From: Rhodococcus sp. UNC23MFCrub1.1
GTDB lineage: Bacteria; Actinomycetota; Actinomycetes; Mycobacteriales; Mycobacteriaceae
Length of the DNA stretch: 43,602 nt
Assembly (NCBI RefSeq): GCF_000686025.1
Contig: NZ_JMLQ01000016.1
Location: 1 to 43,602, forward strand
Direction: 5' to 3'
A model generated the notes under the pieces. That model had not been told where the DNA came from. It did no database searches and saw only the letters and a program-made list of their open reading frames with translations. A program made the position numbers and the translations under genes. This document shows, piece after piece, positions 19,113 through 30,239 of this stretch (positions are counted from its first letter, which is position 1; every line of letters starts with the position of its first letter).

Positions 19113-20117
19113 ATGAGTTCTGCCGACGCCGCGGCCACCACTGCGCCACTGCGCACGTTCCGCTTCGCGGCAGGCGGTGAGGGCAACCCGGACGAGGGCG
19201 GCGCACGGCGTTTCGTGAAGTTGGCGCAGAAGGCGGAGGAGCTGGGTTTCGACAGCTTCATGATTCCCGACCACCTGGGCAACCAGGTCGGCCCCATCGC
19301 CGCGCTCGGCGCGCTGGCCGTCGCCACCGACAAGATCCGCCTCGGGACCGCAGTCCTCGCGAACGGTTTCCGTCACCCGGCGGTGCTGGCGAAGGACGCG
19401 ACGACCATCGACCAGATCTCCGGCGGACGGCTCGAGCTGGGAATCGGTGCGGGCTGGCTCAAGGAGGAGTACGACAAGGCGGGCATCGCCTACGAGAGCC
19501 CCGGTGTGCGCATCGAGAAGCTCGACGAGTCGCTCACCATTCTCGACACCCTGATGCGTGGGCAGGAGTGCCACTTCCAGGGCAAGCACTACCAGGTGAA
19601 CGGGTTGCAGGGCAGCCCGCGGCCGCGCCAGGGCCCCCGGCCTCCCATCGCCGTGGGCGGCGGCGGCCCGAAGATGCTCGCGATGGCAGCCAAGCACGCC
19701 GACATCATCTCCCTGGTCCCCAGCACCACGCGCGAGGGCAAGCTCAAGCTGTCCGAGATCACCATGGAGAAGAGCATCGAGCGCGTCGAGCTCATCCGCG
19801 CCGCTGCGGGCGACCGGTTCGCCGACATCGAGCTGAACTGGACCATCACGACCATCCTGATCTCGGACGATCGGGAGCAGACGGCGGAGATGGTCATCGG
19901 TGCGCTCGACAACGGCTTCCCGCCCAACATGGAAGTCGACACACGTCTGACCGTCGAGCAGATCCTGGAGTCGCCGTACATCGCGATCGGGAGCTTCGAG
20001 GAGATCGCGGACCAGATCCGGAACGTGCGGGCCCGGACGACGATGTCGTACGTCGGTGTCTTCCCGACGCAGATGGACGCCTTCGCTCCGGTCATTCCGC
20101 TGCTGGCGGGAGAATGA
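19113..20117 (+). CDS. LLM-class (probably F420-dependent) oxidoreductase
   Basis: This 334-residue soluble protein of the luciferase-like monooxygenase fold has FDSFMIPDHLGNQ, IRLGTAVLANGFRHPAVLAKDATTIDQISGGRLELGIGAGW and a PPIAVGGGGPKML segment. This is the pattern of the actinobacterial F420-dependent LLM subfamily. The substrate is unknown. F420 rather than FMN is inferred from the subfamily and has not been tested. There is no signal peptide, so the M. tuberculosis F420-dependent hydroxymycolate dehydrogenase (exported) is not an obvious orthologue. AGGAGA sits 8 nt before ATG 19113. It has its own putative promoter and lies between culp6 and the fadD32 operon, which is unlike M. tuberculosis. 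Confidence 0.88.
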   Translation: MSSADAAATTAPLRTFRFAAGGEGNPDEGGARRFVKLAQKAEELGFDSFMIPDHLGNQVGPIAALGALAVATDKIRLGTAVLANGFRHPAVLAKDATTIDQISGGRLELGIGAGWLKEEYDKAGIAYESPGVRIEKLDESLTILDTLMRGQECHFQGKHYQVNGLQGSPRPRQGPRPPIAVGGGGPKMLAMAAKHADIISLVPSTTREGKLKLSEITMEKSIERVELIRAAAGDRFADIELNWTITTILISDDREQTAEMVIGALDNGFPPNMEVDTRLTVEQILESPYIAIGSFEEIADQIRNVRARTTMSYVGVFPTQMDAFAPVIPLLAGE

Positions 20118-20180
20118 CGGTCGTCGCTCGGCGGGTCTGTACCATGCTTGTGGTTCTCGCTGTCACGATCGGTGAGCGGG

Positions 20181-20208
20181 ACCGGTGAGACTTACCGGTG
20201 AGTAAGAT
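20181..20208 (+). promoter_or_regulatory. putative promoter and operator of fadD32-pks13-accD4
   Basis: TAAGAT (20203-20208) is a good -10 box. It is immediately preceded by two direct repeats ACCGGTGAG (20181-20189 and 20194-20202) in the -35 region. The predicted 5' UTR of about 95 nt holds a hairpin (ACCGCGCCCA 20244-20253 with TGGGCGGT 20263-20270) and a second direct repeat GGCGGTGTCG (20265-20274, 20282-20291). Confidence 0.5.
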
Positions 20209-20310
20209 GGCGACGCTCGAGAACGAGCGCGTGCATCCAGCAGACCGCGCCCACATCAGAACTGGGCGGTGTCGTGTAGCCGGCGGTGTCGCACTGCTTC
20301 GGAGGAGAGA

Positions 20311-22209
20311 ATGATGAGTAACTCGTTCGACGATTTCGTCGACGACACCGGCAACATCGTGATCCGCGAGGATCTGACGCTGGTCCGCCACGTCGAGCAG
20401 AACGTCGCGGACAACGGCGACGACCTGGCCTACCGCTACGTGGACTACTCGCGGGAGCGTGACGGTGAGGTGCACGAGCTCACCTGGTCGCAGTTCGGTG
20501 CCCGTCTGCGCGCCGTGGCCGCGCGCCTGCAGCAGGTGACGTCGCCAGGTGACCGCGTGGCGATCCTCGCTCCTCAGGGTCTCGACTACGTCGTGGCGTT
20601 CTTCGGTGCCGTCTACGCGGGCACCATCGCGGTACCGCTCTTCGATCCGGACGAGCCCGGACACAGCGACCGCCTGCACGCCGTGCTCGACGACTGCTCG
20701 CCGTCGGCGATCCTCACCGCGACCAACTCGGCCGCCGGTGTACGCCAGTTCTTCCGCGCTCTTCCCGCAGCGCAGCGCCCCCGCATCATCGCGGTCGACG
20801 CCATCCCGGACAGCGTCGGCGCCACCTGGACCGAGCCGCCCACCGACATCGACGCGATCGCGTACCTGCAGTACACGTCCGGATCGACCCGCGTGCCGGC
20901 CGGTGTGGAGATCACGCACCGCGCCGTCGGCGTCAACGCCCTGCAGATGGTCGACGCGATCGAGCTGAACCACGACTCGCGCGGCGTCACGTGGCTGCCG
21001 CTGTTCCACGACATGGGCCTGCTCACCGTGATCCTGCCGGCGCTGGGCGGCAAGTACATCACCATCATGAGCCCGCGTGCCTTCGTGCAGCGGCCGTGGC
21101 GATGGATCAAGGAACTCGCCGCCGTGTCCGACGGTGCCGGCACATTCGCGGCCGCACCGAACTTCGCGTTCGAGCACGCGGCACAGCGCGGCCTGCCGAA
21201 GAACGGCGAGTCGCTGGACCTGTCCAACGTCATCGGCCTGATCAACGGCAGCGAGCCGGTCACCACCACGTCGATGAAGAAGTTCAACGACGCGTTCATG
21301 CCGTACGGACTGCCGAAGACGGCCATCAAGCCGTCGTACGGCATGGCGGAGGCGACACTGTTCGTCTCCTCCACCAAGCACTCGGACGAGGCCAAGGTCA
21401 TCCACGTCGACCGCACGGAGCTCAACTCCGGACGTGTCGTCCAGGTCGCCGAGGGAACGCCCAACTCCATTCCGCAGGTGTCGTGCGGCTACGTCGCACG
21501 CAGCCAGTGGGCCGCCATCGTCGATGCCGACTCCGCGTCCGAGGTTCCCGACGGGCACGTCGGTGAGATCTGGCTGCACGGCGAGAACATCGGCAAGGGC
21601 TACTGGGGCCGGGAGAAGGAGACCTCGGAGACCTTCCACAACAAGCTGGTCTCGCGCCAGACGGAGAACAGCCACGCCGACGGTGCGGCCGAGGGCGCGA
21701 ACTGGATGCGCACCGGCGATTTCGGTGTCTACGTGGACGGCGAGCTCTACATCACCGGTCGCGTGAAGGACCTGGTCATCGTCGACGGCCGCAATCACTA
21801 CCCGCAGGACCTCGAGGCATCCGCCCAGGACGCGAGCACGGCTCTGCGCCCCGGTTTCGTGGCGGCCTTCGCCGTGCCCGCGAACCAGCTTCCCGACTTC
21901 GTCTTCGAGCACGGCGGCGCCGGACTCACCCGAGACCCGGGTGACTCGTCGGAGCAGCTGGTCATCGTGGCCGAGCGGGCGCCGGGCGCCGGCAAGGCGG
22001 ATCCGCAGCCCATCGCGGACACCGTGCGTGCGGCGATCTCGACTCGCCACGGCGTGACGGCACGCGACATCCTCCTGGTTCCCGCCGGTTCGATCCCGCG
22101 TACGTCCAGCGGTAAGATCGCGCGTCGGGCCTGCAAGGCGGCGTACATCGAGGGCACGCTGCGTGGCGGCTACCAGCAGACGGCGTTCCCCGACAATCCC
22201 GAAGACTGA
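20311..22209 (+). CDS. fadD32: long-chain fatty-acid-AMP ligase FadD32
   Basis: This 632-residue FAAL activates the meromycolic acid as acyl-AMP and loads it onto the N-terminal ACP of Pks13. ANL motifs are [16 protein letters not shown] (about residues 187-202), [45 protein letters not shown] and the catalytic lysine K602 in [12 protein letters not shown]. Extensive block similarity to M. tuberculosis FadD32 (637 residues) is evident throughout. Two ATG codons lie in tandem. 20311 is listed, but 20314 has better spacing from GGAGGAG at 20301. pks13 follows after 29 nt. Confidence 0.97.
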   Translation: MMSNSFDDFVDDTGNIVIREDLTLVRHVEQNVADNGDDLAYRYVDYSRERDGEVHELTWSQFGARLRAVAARLQQVTSPGDRVAILAPQGLDYVVAFFGAVYAGTIAVPLFDPDEPGHSDRLHAVLDDCSPSAILTATNSAAGVRQFFRALPAAQRPRIIAVDAIPDSVGATWTEPPTDIDAIAYLQYTSGSTRVPAGVEITHRAVGVNALQMVDAIELNHDSRGVTWLPLFHDMGLLTVILPALGGKYITIMSPRAFVQRPWRWIKELAAVSDGAGTFAAAPNFAFEHAAQRGLPKNGESLDLSNVIGLINGSEPVTTTSMKKFNDAFMPYGLPKTAIKPSYGMAEATLFVSSTKHSDEAKVIHVDRTELNSGRVVQVAEGTPNSIPQVSCGYVARSQWAAIVDADSASEVPDGHVGEIWLHGENIGKGYWGREKETSETFHNKLVSRQTENSHADGAAEGANWMRTGDFGVYVDGELYITGRVKDLVIVDGRNHYPQDLEASAQDASTALRPGFVAAFAVPANQLPDFVFEHGGAGLTRDPGDSSEQLVIVAERAPGAGKADPQPIADTVRAAISTRHGVTARDILLVPAGSIPRTSSGKIARRACKAAYIEGTLRGGYQQTAFPDNPED

Positions 22210-22223
22210 TCACCCGACGCGGG

Positions 22224-22229
22224 TAGTTT
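22224..22229 (+). promoter_or_regulatory. possible internal leaderless promoter of pks13
   Basis: TAGTTT matches TANNNT and ends 9 nt before the pks13 ATG. No clear Shine-Dalgarno sequence is present there. It may supplement read-through from fadD32. Confidence 0.3.
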
Positions 22230-22238
22230 GGCGAGCTG

Positions 22239-25200
22239 ATGGCTGAAGAAGAGACAACGACGTCCGCACCGGAGCCGACAGGTGACGCCGGGGCCCCGCA
22301 GGCGGGCGACATGACCGTCGCGCAGCTGAGGGACTGGCTCCGCGCCTGGGTCGCCGAGGCCACCGGCAAGGACGTCTCGGAGATCTCCGACGACCGTCCG
22401 ATGGAGGAGTTCGGTCTCGCGTCCCGCGACGCCGTCGCGCTGAGCGGCGACATCGAGGATCTGGTCGGCGTCACGCTGACGGCCACGGTCGCGTACCAGC
22501 ACCCCACGATCGCCTCGCTCGCGACACGCATCATCGACGGGGAGCCCGAGTCGGAGAGCGGCACCACCGACGACGCGTTCTACCTGTCCGGCACCACCGA
22601 CGACAGTCACGACATCGCCGTCGTGGGCGTGTCCACCCGCTTCCCGGGTGCCGGCCACACGCCGGACGAGATGTGGGACATGCTGTCCGGCGGACGCGAC
22701 GGCATCACCGATCTGCCCGAGGGCCGGTGGTCCGAGTTCCTCGGCGACCGTGCCATCGCCGAGGCGGTGGAGAAGACGGTGACCCGCGGCGGGTACCTCG
22801 ACGACGTCAAGACGTTCGACGCGGAGTTCTTCGCCATGTCGCCGCGCGAGGCGGCCAACGTCGACCCGCAGCAGCGCCTCGCGCTGGAGCTGACGTGGGA
22901 AGCGCTGGAGGACGCGCGGATTCCGGCCAACGAACTCAAGGGCACGCAGGTCGGCGTCTTCATCGGCACGTCGACCAACGACTACCAGATGATCGCCGTC
23001 AGCGATCCCGACCCGCACCCCTACGCACTGACCGGCACGTCGACCGCCGTCGTCGCGGGGCGCGTGTCCTACTTCTACGACTTCCGCGGGCCGTCCGTCG
23101 CGCTGGACACCGCGTGCTCGTCGTCCCTCGTCGCCGTGCACCAGGCGGTGCGCAGCCTCCGCACCGGCGAGTCGAGCCTGGCCCTGGCCGGCGGCGTGAA
23201 CATGCTGCTCTCGCCCGCCGCGACGCTCGGATTCGGGCAGACCGGCGTGCTCGCACCCGACGGCCGCATCAAGGCGTTCTCGTCGGACGCCGACGGCATG
23301 ATCCGCTCGGAGGGCGGCGGCCTGGTGGTGCTCAAGCGTCTCGAGGACGCCGAGCGCGACGGGGACACCGTGCTCGCGGTCATCGCGGGCAGCGCGGTCA
23401 ACCAGGACGGTCGCTCGAACGGGCTGGCCGCGCCCAACCCGGACGCCCAGGCCGACGTCCTGCGGACCGCCTACCGCGACGCCCGCATCGTGCCCACCAC
23501 CGTCGACTACATCGAGGCGCACGGCACCGGCACCATCCTCGGCGACCCCATCGAGGCCGATGCACTGGGTCGCGTCGTCGGCCGCGGACGCGACGCGGAC
23601 AAGCCCGCGCTGCTCGGTTCCGCGAAGACGAACTTCGGCCACCTCGAGAGTGCCGCGGGCGCCGCGGGGCTCATCAAGGTGATCCTCGCGATGCGCGAGA
23701 ACCAGGTGCCGCCGTCCCTGAACTACGCCGGACCCAACCCCTACATTCCGTTCGACGCGGCCAGGCTCCGCGTCGTCGACACCGCGACGGACTGGCCCCG
23801 GTACTCCGGCACCGCCATCGCCGGTGTCTCCGGCTTCGGTTTCGGCGGCACCAACGCGCACGTCGTGGTCCGCGAGTACGTTCCCGCCGCGTCGGCGCCG
23901 AGCGTTGCCGGCGCACCCGAGTTCGATTCGCCGGAGTTCGATTCGACAGCGGTCGATCCGGAAGCGCTGATCGGGGAGCCCGTGGGCGTTCCCGAGGAGA
24001 CGCCGGCGGACATCGAGCGGGTACTCGCGGGCGTGTCGGCGTCTCCGGCCGAGTCCGAGGAGGCGCCGGAGCCGGGACCCGTTCTCCTCGCCGTGTCGGC
24101 GAGCATGCCGTCGCGCCGTCGTCGTGCGGCATCGGATCTGGCCGACTGGATCGAGTCCGAGGTCGGCAGCACCACGGACCTCGAGGCTCTCGGTCGGTCC
24201 CTCGCCCGTCGTAATCACGGGCGCTCCCGCGCCGTCGTGCTCGCCACGACGCGTGCCGAGGCCGTCGCCGGACTGCGCGCCGTCGCCGACAACAAGCCGG
24301 GCCCCGGCGTGTTCTCCGCCGACGCGCCCGCGTCCAACGGCCCGGTGTGGGTGTTCTCCGGCTTCGGTGCGCAGCACCGCACGATGGCGAAGGACTTCTA
24401 CGCGTCCGAGCCGCTGTTCGCCGCGGCGCTCGATCGCGTCGACGCCCTCATCGAGGACGAGTCCGGGTACTCGATCCGGGCGATCGTCTCGGACGACTCG
24501 CTCACGTACGACTTCGAGAACTCGCAGGTCGGGATCTTCGCGATCCAGGTGGCGCTCGTCGAGACGCTGCGTGCGTACGGCGCCGCGCCGACCGCGGTGG
24601 TGGGCCACTCGATGGGTGAGGTCGCCGCCGCGTACGCCGCCGGTGGTCTGAACCTCGAGGACGCGGTGCGCATCATCGTGGCGCGTTCGCGACTGCTCGG
24701 CGAGGGCCAGGAAGGTCTCGGCGACGCCGAGGCCGGCGCGATGGCGCTGGTGGAGTTCTCCGCGCAGGAGGTCGCCGACCTCACCGACCGCTTCCCCGGG
24801 GTGGAGCCCAGTGTGTACGCAGCGCCGACGCACACGACCGTGGGCGGACCGGCCGAGCCGGTGCGACAGCTGGTCGAGTACGCCGAGTCGCTCGGCAAGA
24901 TGGGCCGCATCCTCGACGTGAAGGGCGCCGGACACACCTCGGCCGTCGATCCGTTGCTGGGCGAGCTCGCGGCCGAACTGATGGGCATCGAGCCCACCCC
25001 ACTCGCCGTGTCGGTGTTCTCGTCGGTGGACAGGGAAGCGTTCTACCGCGCGGGTCACGAGCCGATCCACGGTGTCGAGTACTGGACCAAGGGCATGCGC
25101 CATCCCGTCTGGTTCACCCAAGCGGTCAAGCTGGCCGTGGATGCCGGCTACACCACCTTCGTGGAGTTGTCGCCCAATCCGGTGGCGCTGATGTCCGTCG

Positions 25201-27407
25201 CCGCCACGGCCTGGGCGACGGGTGTCCCGGACGCGACGCTGATCGCGACGCTCAAGCGCAAGGAGAGCGAGCCCGCGACGTTCCTCGCCGCACTCGCCGA
25301 CCTCTACGTGCACGGCCATGCCGTGACGCTGTCGAGTCTGTTCGGGCCCGGCGAGTACGCGGAACCGCCACGCACCGCCTTCGTGCGCAAACACCACTGG
25401 ATCGACGCCGCGGTGCATCTGGGCAGCGGCAGCGCCGGGGGCGCGCGAGTCGCGTTGCCCGACGGCCGCGTCGTCTGGGAGACACCGGTGGCCGGTGTGT
25501 CCGCCATCGGAGATCTGGTGTCGACACTCGCCGGCGAGGTGCTGGGCGACGTGACGGTCGGCGCCGTGGTCACGCAGCGCCCCGTGCCCACCACCGGTTC
25601 GCTCACCACCACGCTCACCCCGCATCCGGGCGGTGCGTCCCTCCAGGTGCACTGGAACGACGGCACCCTCTTCGTGCCGGTCGCCGACGCCGTGGTCACC
25701 GCGGCGGGCGGTGTCGGATCGCTGGCTCCCGCAGGCGATTCCGCCGCGGCGGCTCCGTTCGTGGAGGAGGAACCCGAGGTCGTCGACGACTTCGGCGATC
25801 GCTGGATCCCGAACGGGACACAGACGATGGAGGATCGTCTCGCGATCATCGTCGCCGAGTCGATGGGGTACGCGCCGGAGGATCTGCCGGCCGAGATCCC
25901 GTTGATCGAACTGGGTCTCGACTCACTGATGGCCGTGCGCATCAAGAACCGCGTGGAGTTCGAGTTCGACATCCCCCAGGTGCAGTTGCAGGCCGTGCGC
26001 GACGCCAGCCTGCGTGAGGTGGAGAAGTACCTCCGCTACGCGCTGGACAATCGCGAGGAGGTCGCGGCGCTCGCCGAGCAGCAGGAGCGCGAGCGCACGG
26101 CCGAGCAGGCCGCCGATCAGACGCCCGAGCAGGAACCCCCTGTCGCACAGCCGGATCCGGTGATCGCCGAGCCCGAGACCGCGGTCGACGAGACCGTACC
26201 GGGATCCGACAGCGGCCAGGCGGGCCCGACCGCGGCGACGGCGTTCGAGGCGCCCGTGTCCGACGCGGTGACCGACGTGGGCGACGCACAGTCGTTCGCG
26301 GAGGCGACCGGGACGGACGTCGCACCGCGTGACGCCGCGGAGCGCCTCACCTTCGCGACGTGGGCCGTCGTGACGGGGCAGTCCGCCAGGGGCATCTTCA
26401 ATCCCCTTCCCGTGCTGGACGATCCGACGGCCGAGAAGCTCGCGGAGCGTCTGAGTGAGCGGTCGAAGGGCGAGATCACGTTCGACGACATCCTCGACTC
26501 GGAGACGATCGAGCAGCTCGCCGACGTGGTGCGGCCGTTCCTCGAGTCGGGCGACGTCACCGGACTGGTGCGCACGCTGCGCGCTCGCCCGGAGGGCTCC
26601 ACCGCGGTGCCGGTGTTCGTCTTCCATCCCGCGGGCAGTTCGTGCGTCGTGTACGAGCCGCTGCTCAAGCGACTCCCGGCGGACACGCCGATGTACGGCT
26701 TCGAGCGCACGGAGGGACCGATCGAGGATCGCGCCCGCGAGTATCTGCCCCTGCTCCGGGAGATCCAGGGCGACGGGCCGTACGTGCTGATGGGCTGGTC
26801 CCTCGGCGGTGTGCTCTCGTACGCCGTCGCGACGATGCTCCGCGAGGAGGGCGCCGACGTGCGCTACGTCGGGCTCATCGACACCGTCATGCCGTACGAG
26901 CCGATCCCGGACACCCCGGAGGAGATCGAGCTCCGCTGGAAGCGCTACGCGCAGGTGGGCAAGAAGCTCTACAACGTCGACTACCCGCTGCCGTACGAGA
27001 AGCTGGCACAGGCCGACGACGACGGCCAGATCAAGATCATCATGGACATGGTCAAGATGAGCAGCGCCAAGATCCCCAGCGGCATCATCGAGCACCAGCG
27101 CACGTCCTGGTTGGACAACCGCGCGATCCAGACCGCCCGGCCCCAGCACTACGACGGGGACGTCACGCTCTACATGGCGGACAAGTACCACGACGACGCC
27201 ATCGCGCTCGAGCCTCGGCTCGGCAAGCGGGAGCCGCACGGCGGCTGGGCGCCGTTCGCACCGAATCTGGACATCGTGCACATCGGCGGTGACCACCTCG
27301 CGGTGATCGACGAGCCGTACATCCGCGCGATCGCCGCGGATCTGACGGGCAAGATGCGAGACATTTCGGCGTCGATCACGCCGGAGGGAAGCGAGTCGCA
27401 CACGTGA
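22239..27407 (+). CDS. pks13: polyketide synthase Pks13, mycolic acid condensase
   Basis: This 1722-residue type I PKS condenses the FadD32-activated meroacyl chain with the carboxylated alpha-branch to give alpha-alkyl beta-ketoacids, mycolate precursors. Domain order is as in M. tuberculosis (1733 residues). The N-terminal ACP has S62 in FGLASRD. The ketosynthase has C293 in DTACSSS, plus EAHGTGT and NFGHLES. The acyltransferase has S791 in GHSMGE. The C-terminal ACP has S1229 in ELGLDSLMA. An acidic linker of about 120 residues (1285-1400) follows. The thioesterase has S1521 in GWSLGG and H1686 in GGDHLAV. All catalytic residues are present. There is no KR, as expected, since reduction is done by a separate enzyme. 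The TGA overlaps the accD4 GTG. Confidence 0.98.
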   Translation: MAEEETTTSAPEPTGDAGAPQAGDMTVAQLRDWLRAWVAEATGKDVSEISDDRPMEEFGLASRDAVALSGDIEDLVGVTLTATVAYQHPTIASLATRIIDGEPESESGTTDDAFYLSGTTDDSHDIAVVGVSTRFPGAGHTPDEMWDMLSGGRDGITDLPEGRWSEFLGDRAIAEAVEKTVTRGGYLDDVKTFDAEFFAMSPREAANVDPQQRLALELTWEALEDARIPANELKGTQVGVFIGTSTNDYQMIAVSDPDPHPYALTGTSTAVVAGRVSYFYDFRGPSVALDTACSSSLVAVHQAVRSLRTGESSLALAGGVNMLLSPAATLGFGQTGVLAPDGRIKAFSSDADGMIRSEGGGLVVLKRLEDAERDGDTVLAVIAGSAVNQDGRSNGLAAPNPDAQADVLRTAYRDARIVPTTVDYIEAHGTGTILGDPIEADALGRVVGRGRDADKPALLGSAKTNFGHLESAAGAAGLIKVILAMRENQVPPSLNYAGPNPYIPFDAARLRVVDTATDWPRYSGTAIAGVSGFGFGGTNAHVVVREYVPAASAPSVAGAPEFDSPEFDSTAVDPEALIGEPVGVPEETPADIERVLAGVSASPAESEEAPEPGPVLLAVSASMPSRRRRAASDLADWIESEVGSTTDLEALGRSLARRNHGRSRAVVLATTRAEAVAGLRAVADNKPGPGVFSADAPASNGPVWVFSGFGAQHRTMAKDFYASEPLFAAALDRVDALIEDESGYSIRAIVSDDSLTYDFENSQVGIFAIQVALVETLRAYGAAPTAVVGHSMGEVAAAYAAGGLNLEDAVRIIVARSRLLGEGQEGLGDAEAGAMALVEFSAQEVADLTDRFPGVEPSVYAAPTHTTVGGPAEPVRQLVEYAESLGKMGRILDVKGAGHTSAVDPLLGELAAELMGIEPTPLAVSVFSSVDREAFYRAGHEPIHGVEYWTKGMRHPVWFTQAVKLAVDAGYTTFVELSPNPVALMSVAATAWATGVPDATLIATLKRKESEPATFLAALADLYVHGHAVTLSSLFGPGEYAEPPRTAFVRKHHWIDAAVHLGSGSAGGARVALPDGRVVWETPVAGVSAIGDLVSTLAGEVLGDVTVGAVVTQRPVPTTGSLTTTLTPHPGGASLQVHWNDGTLFVPVADAVVTAAGGVGSLAPAGDSAAAAPFVEEEPEVVDDFGDRWIPNGTQTMEDRLAIIVAESMGYAPEDLPAEIPLIELGLDSLMAVRIKNRVEFEFDIPQVQLQAVRDASLREVEKYLRYALDNREEVAALAEQQERERTAEQAADQTPEQEPPVAQPDPVIAEPETAVDETVPGSDSGQAGPTAATAFEAPVSDAVTDVGDAQSFAEATGTDVAPRDAAERLTFATWAVVTGQSARGIFNPLPVLDDPTAEKLAERLSERSKGEITFDDILDSETIEQLADVVRPFLESGDVTGLVRTLRARPEGSTAVPVFVFHPAGSSCVVYEPLLKRLPADTPMYGFERTEGPIEDRAREYLPLLREIQGDGPYVLMGWSLGGVLSYAVATMLREEGADVRYVGLIDTVMPYEPIPDTPEEIELRWKRYAQVGKKLYNVDYPLPYEKLAQADDDGQIKIIMDMVKMSSAKIPSGIIEHQRTSWLDNRAIQTARPQHYDGDVTLYMADKYHDDAIALEPRLGKREPHGGWAPFAPNLDIVHIGGDHLAVIDEPYIRAIAADLTGKMRDISASITPEGSESHT

Positions 27408-28945
27408 GCACCACTGCCGCCAAGCTGGCCGAACTGCGCGAGAAGTTGGAGGTGGCGCGGGAACCCGCAGGGGACGTCGCCATCGCCAAGCGCGCGAAGA
27501 AGGGCATTCCGAGTGCGCGCGAGCGCATCGACATGCTGCTCGATCCGGGTTCCTTCGTCGAGATCGGCGCCCTCGTCCGCGCGCCCGGCAACCAGGACTC
27601 GCTGTACGGCGACGGCGTGGTCACCGGCCACGGCACGGTCGACGGCCGACCGATCGCCGTGTTCTCGCACGACCAGACCGTGTTCGGCGGCACCGTCGGC
27701 GAGATGTTCGGCCGCAAGGTCGCGCTCATCATGGAGTTCGCGGCGGACGTCGGTTGCCCGTGCGTCGGTATCAACGACTCGGGCGGCGCGCGTGTGCAGG
27801 ACGCCGTCACGTCGCTGGCCTGGTACGCGGAGCTCGGTCGTCGGCAGGAACCGTTGTCCGGCATGTGCCCGCAGATCTCGGTGATCCTGGGCAAGTGCGC
27901 CGGCGGCGCCGTGTACGCGCCGATCAACACCGACATCATCGTGGCCACCGAAGAGGCCTACATGTTCGTCACCGGCCCGGACGTCATCAAGTCCGTCACC
28001 GGCGAGGACGTCAGCCTCCACGATCTCGGGAGTGCCCGGAAGCAGGCCGAGTACGGCAACGTGCACCACGTGGCTCAGGACGAGAAGGCAGCGTTCGAGT
28101 GGGTGCGCAAGTACCTGTCGTACCTGCCGTCGAACTGCCACGAGCAGCCGCCGGTCATCAACCCCGGTCTCGAGCCGACCATCACGGACGACGATCGTTC
28201 GTTGGACACCTTCATGCCGGACTCGGACAACGCCGGGTACGACATGCACGAGATTCTGCTGCGGATCTTCGACGACGGTGACTTCCACGAACTCACCGCA
28301 CAGACCGCGTCCAACATCATCGTCGGGTTCGCCCGCGTCGACGGTCGTCCGGTGGGAGTGGTGGCCAACCAGCCGATGCACCTCAGCGGCGCGTTGGACG
28401 CGGCGAGCAGCGACAAGGCGTCTCATTTCATCAACATCTGCAACGCCTTCGAGATCCCGCTCGTGTTGGTCACGGACACACCGGGATTCCTGCCGGGGCT
28501 CGAGCAGGAGAAGATCGGCGTCATCAAGCGCGGTGGCCGGTTCATCTTCTCGTACGTGTGCGCATCGGTCCCCAAGGTCACCATCGTGATCCGCAAGTCG
28601 TACGGCGGCGGATACGCGGTGATGGGGTCGAAGCAGCTCGGCGCCGACATCAACTTCGCCTGGCCCACAGCACGTATCGCGGTGATGGGCGCGGAGGGTG
28701 CGGTGTCGATCATGGCGCGCAAGCAGCTGGCCGAGGCGGGCGACAACGCTCCGGCGATCCGTCAGGGATTCATCGACTTCTACAACGAGCACGTGGCGAC
28801 GCCGTGGGTGGCCGCCGAGCGCGGTTACATCGACGCCGTGATCGAGCCGTCCACCACGCGTCTCGAGATCCGCAAGGCCCTGCATATCCTGCGCGACAAG
28901 GCGAAGGAACCGCGACCGAGAAAGCAGCATCTGTTCCCGATCTAG
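27404..28945 (+). CDS. accD4: acyl-CoA carboxylase carboxyltransferase subunit AccD4
   Basis: This 513-residue carboxyltransferase beta subunit of the crotonase fold works with a biotinylated alpha subunit (AccA3-type, not in this window) to carboxylate the C22-C26 acyl-CoA used by Pks13. The N-terminal half has [26 protein letters not shown] and [11 protein letters not shown]. The C-terminal half has [43 protein letters not shown] and [14 protein letters not shown]. Length is close to 522 residues in M. tuberculosis. GTG at 27404 overlaps the pks13 stop by 4 nt, so the two are translationally coupled. A lipase gene starts 24 nt downstream. Confidence 0.96.
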   Translation: MSTTAAKLAELREKLEVAREPAGDVAIAKRAKKGIPSARERIDMLLDPGSFVEIGALVRAPGNQDSLYGDGVVTGHGTVDGRPIAVFSHDQTVFGGTVGEMFGRKVALIMEFAADVGCPCVGINDSGGARVQDAVTSLAWYAELGRRQEPLSGMCPQISVILGKCAGGAVYAPINTDIIVATEEAYMFVTGPDVIKSVTGEDVSLHDLGSARKQAEYGNVHHVAQDEKAAFEWVRKYLSYLPSNCHEQPPVINPGLEPTITDDDRSLDTFMPDSDNAGYDMHEILLRIFDDGDFHELTAQTASNIIVGFARVDGRPVGVVANQPMHLSGALDAASSDKASHFINICNAFEIPLVLVTDTPGFLPGLEQEKIGVIKRGGRFIFSYVCASVPKVTIVIRKSYGGGYAVMGSKQLGADINFAWPTARIAVMGAEGAVSIMARKQLAEAGDNAPAIRQGFIDFYNEHVATPWVAAERGYIDAVIEPSTTRLEIRKALHILRDKAKEPRPRKQHLFPI

Positions 28946-28957
28946 TTCCGCCGGGGC

Positions 28958-28963
28958 TATCGT
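28958..28963 (+). promoter_or_regulatory. possible -10 box of the lipase gene
   Basis: TATCGT matches TANNNT and ends 6 nt before ATG 28970, compatible with a leaderless start. It lies in the 24-nt gap after accD4, so read-through is also likely. Confidence 0.35.
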
Positions 28964-28969
28964 GCTGCC

Positions 28970-30229
28970 ATGAGACGGACCGTGGTCGTCCTGGCCTGCG
29001 TCGGAGCGGTCGTGGTGCTGGTGGTGGCCGCGGTGGTGGCGGTGGTGATCACGCGGTCGTCCACGACGTCTCGCGACGATGCGCGGTTCCAGGAGTCGAT
29101 CGCGTCGTTCTACGAGTCACCGGACACGCCTGCCGCGCCGGGTGAGCTGATCCGCATCGAGCCGATCGACGATCTGGACGTGCCCGGCGGCACGGCCTAC
29201 CGGATGCTCTACGGCACCCAGCGTCCCGACGGGTCGCCCGCCGTCTCGTCCGGAATGCTCATCGTGCCGACGGCACCGGCGCCGCCGGGTGGTCGTCCGG
29301 TTCTGGCGTGGTCTCACGGCACGCTCGGCTTCGGAGACGAGTGCACCCCGTCGCGGCGGTACCACCCGACGATGGACACCCTGGACTTCACGAATTGGTT
29401 GCCGTCCGTGATGGAGCGCGGGTGGGTCGTCGCGGCGACCGACTACACGGGCCTCGGCACCGCCGGTGACACCTACTATCTGATCGCCCGCAGCGAGGCG
29501 CAGGACGTTCTGAACTCGGTGCGTGCGGCGCGCGATCACGCTCCGGCGCAAGCGAGTTCGGTGTACGCCACGTTCGGGCACTCGCAAGGCGGTCACGCGG
29601 CGATCGGCACGGCGATGTTCGCCGGCTACGCGCCCGAGCTCCGGTCGGTGGGCGCGGCGGCGGCAGCGCCCGCGGCGCTGCTGGGTCCGCTGTTCTCCGA
29701 ACAGTGGAACGCGTTCGTGGCGTGGGGGATCGGACCCAGCGTCGCGGTCTCGTGGCCGGTCGTGTATCCCGACCTGCCGCTCGAGGGGGTGCTCGGCGAC
29801 GCGGCGATGTCGCGCTACCGGTCGCTGGCCGACGGGTGCATCACGGACGAACTGCCCGAACTGTTGCTCGAGCGCGCCGAGGGGGAGCAGTTCTTCGACT
29901 CCGACCCCATGCAGAACCCGGACTGGGCTGCGGCGGCAGCGGATCAGACCATCGACCTCTCGCGCGTCGACATACCCCTCTTCGTCGTCCAGAGCCTCGC
30001 CGACACGGTCGTCCTCCCGAACACGACGGCGCTGCTGGCCCGGACGGCCTGCTCCGCACCGTCTCCCGAGTCCGACGTCGCCTGGATCGGCCAGGTGGCA
30101 CACCAGGACACGGCGAAGGTCGGCGGCCTGGTGGCGGTCGACTGGTTGCAGGACCGCTTCGACGGCGTCCCCGCGCCGAACTCGTGCTCACACCCGTCGC
30201 CGATCGCGCCGGCGGAGCCCACGGGGTGA
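28970..30229 (+). CDS. membrane-anchored LIP-family (secretory) lipase/esterase
   Basis: This 419-residue alpha/beta-hydrolase resembles the secretory lipase (LIP) family. A single hydrophobic segment (about residues 4-27) acts as signal anchor or signal peptide, so the enzyme is outside the membrane. The oxyanion region has VLAWSHGTLG. The nucleophile is S205 in FGHSQGGHA. A probable acid lies in QSLADTVV, and a probable His lies in AHQDT. Cysteines near the cap and C terminus may form disulfides. The substrate is unknown. It directly follows accD4 and converges with the emb genes, with 10 nt between the stop codons. M. tuberculosis has unrelated genes (Rv3796-Rv3798) here. Confidence 0.88.
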   Translation: MRRTVVVLACVGAVVVLVVAAVVAVVITRSSTTSRDDARFQESIASFYESPDTPAAPGELIRIEPIDDLDVPGGTAYRMLYGTQRPDGSPAVSSGMLIVPTAPAPPGGRPVLAWSHGTLGFGDECTPSRRYHPTMDTLDFTNWLPSVMERGWVVAATDYTGLGTAGDTYYLIARSEAQDVLNSVRAARDHAPAQASSVYATFGHSQGGHAAIGTAMFAGYAPELRSVGAAAAAPAALLGPLFSEQWNAFVAWGIGPSVAVSWPVVYPDLPLEGVLGDAAMSRYRSLADGCITDELPELLLERAEGEQFFDSDPMQNPDWAAAAADQTIDLSRVDIPLFVVQSLADTVVLPNTTALLARTACSAPSPESDVAWIGQVAHQDTAKVGGLVAVDWLQDRFDGVPAPNSCSHPSPIAPAEPTG

Positions 30230-30239
30230 CGAACGCCGT

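Noticed and set aside
22170..25652. Open frame of 1160 codons on the minus strand
   Set aside because: It is antisense to pks13 and low in complexity (His, Arg, Gly, Val). It has no recognisable domain.
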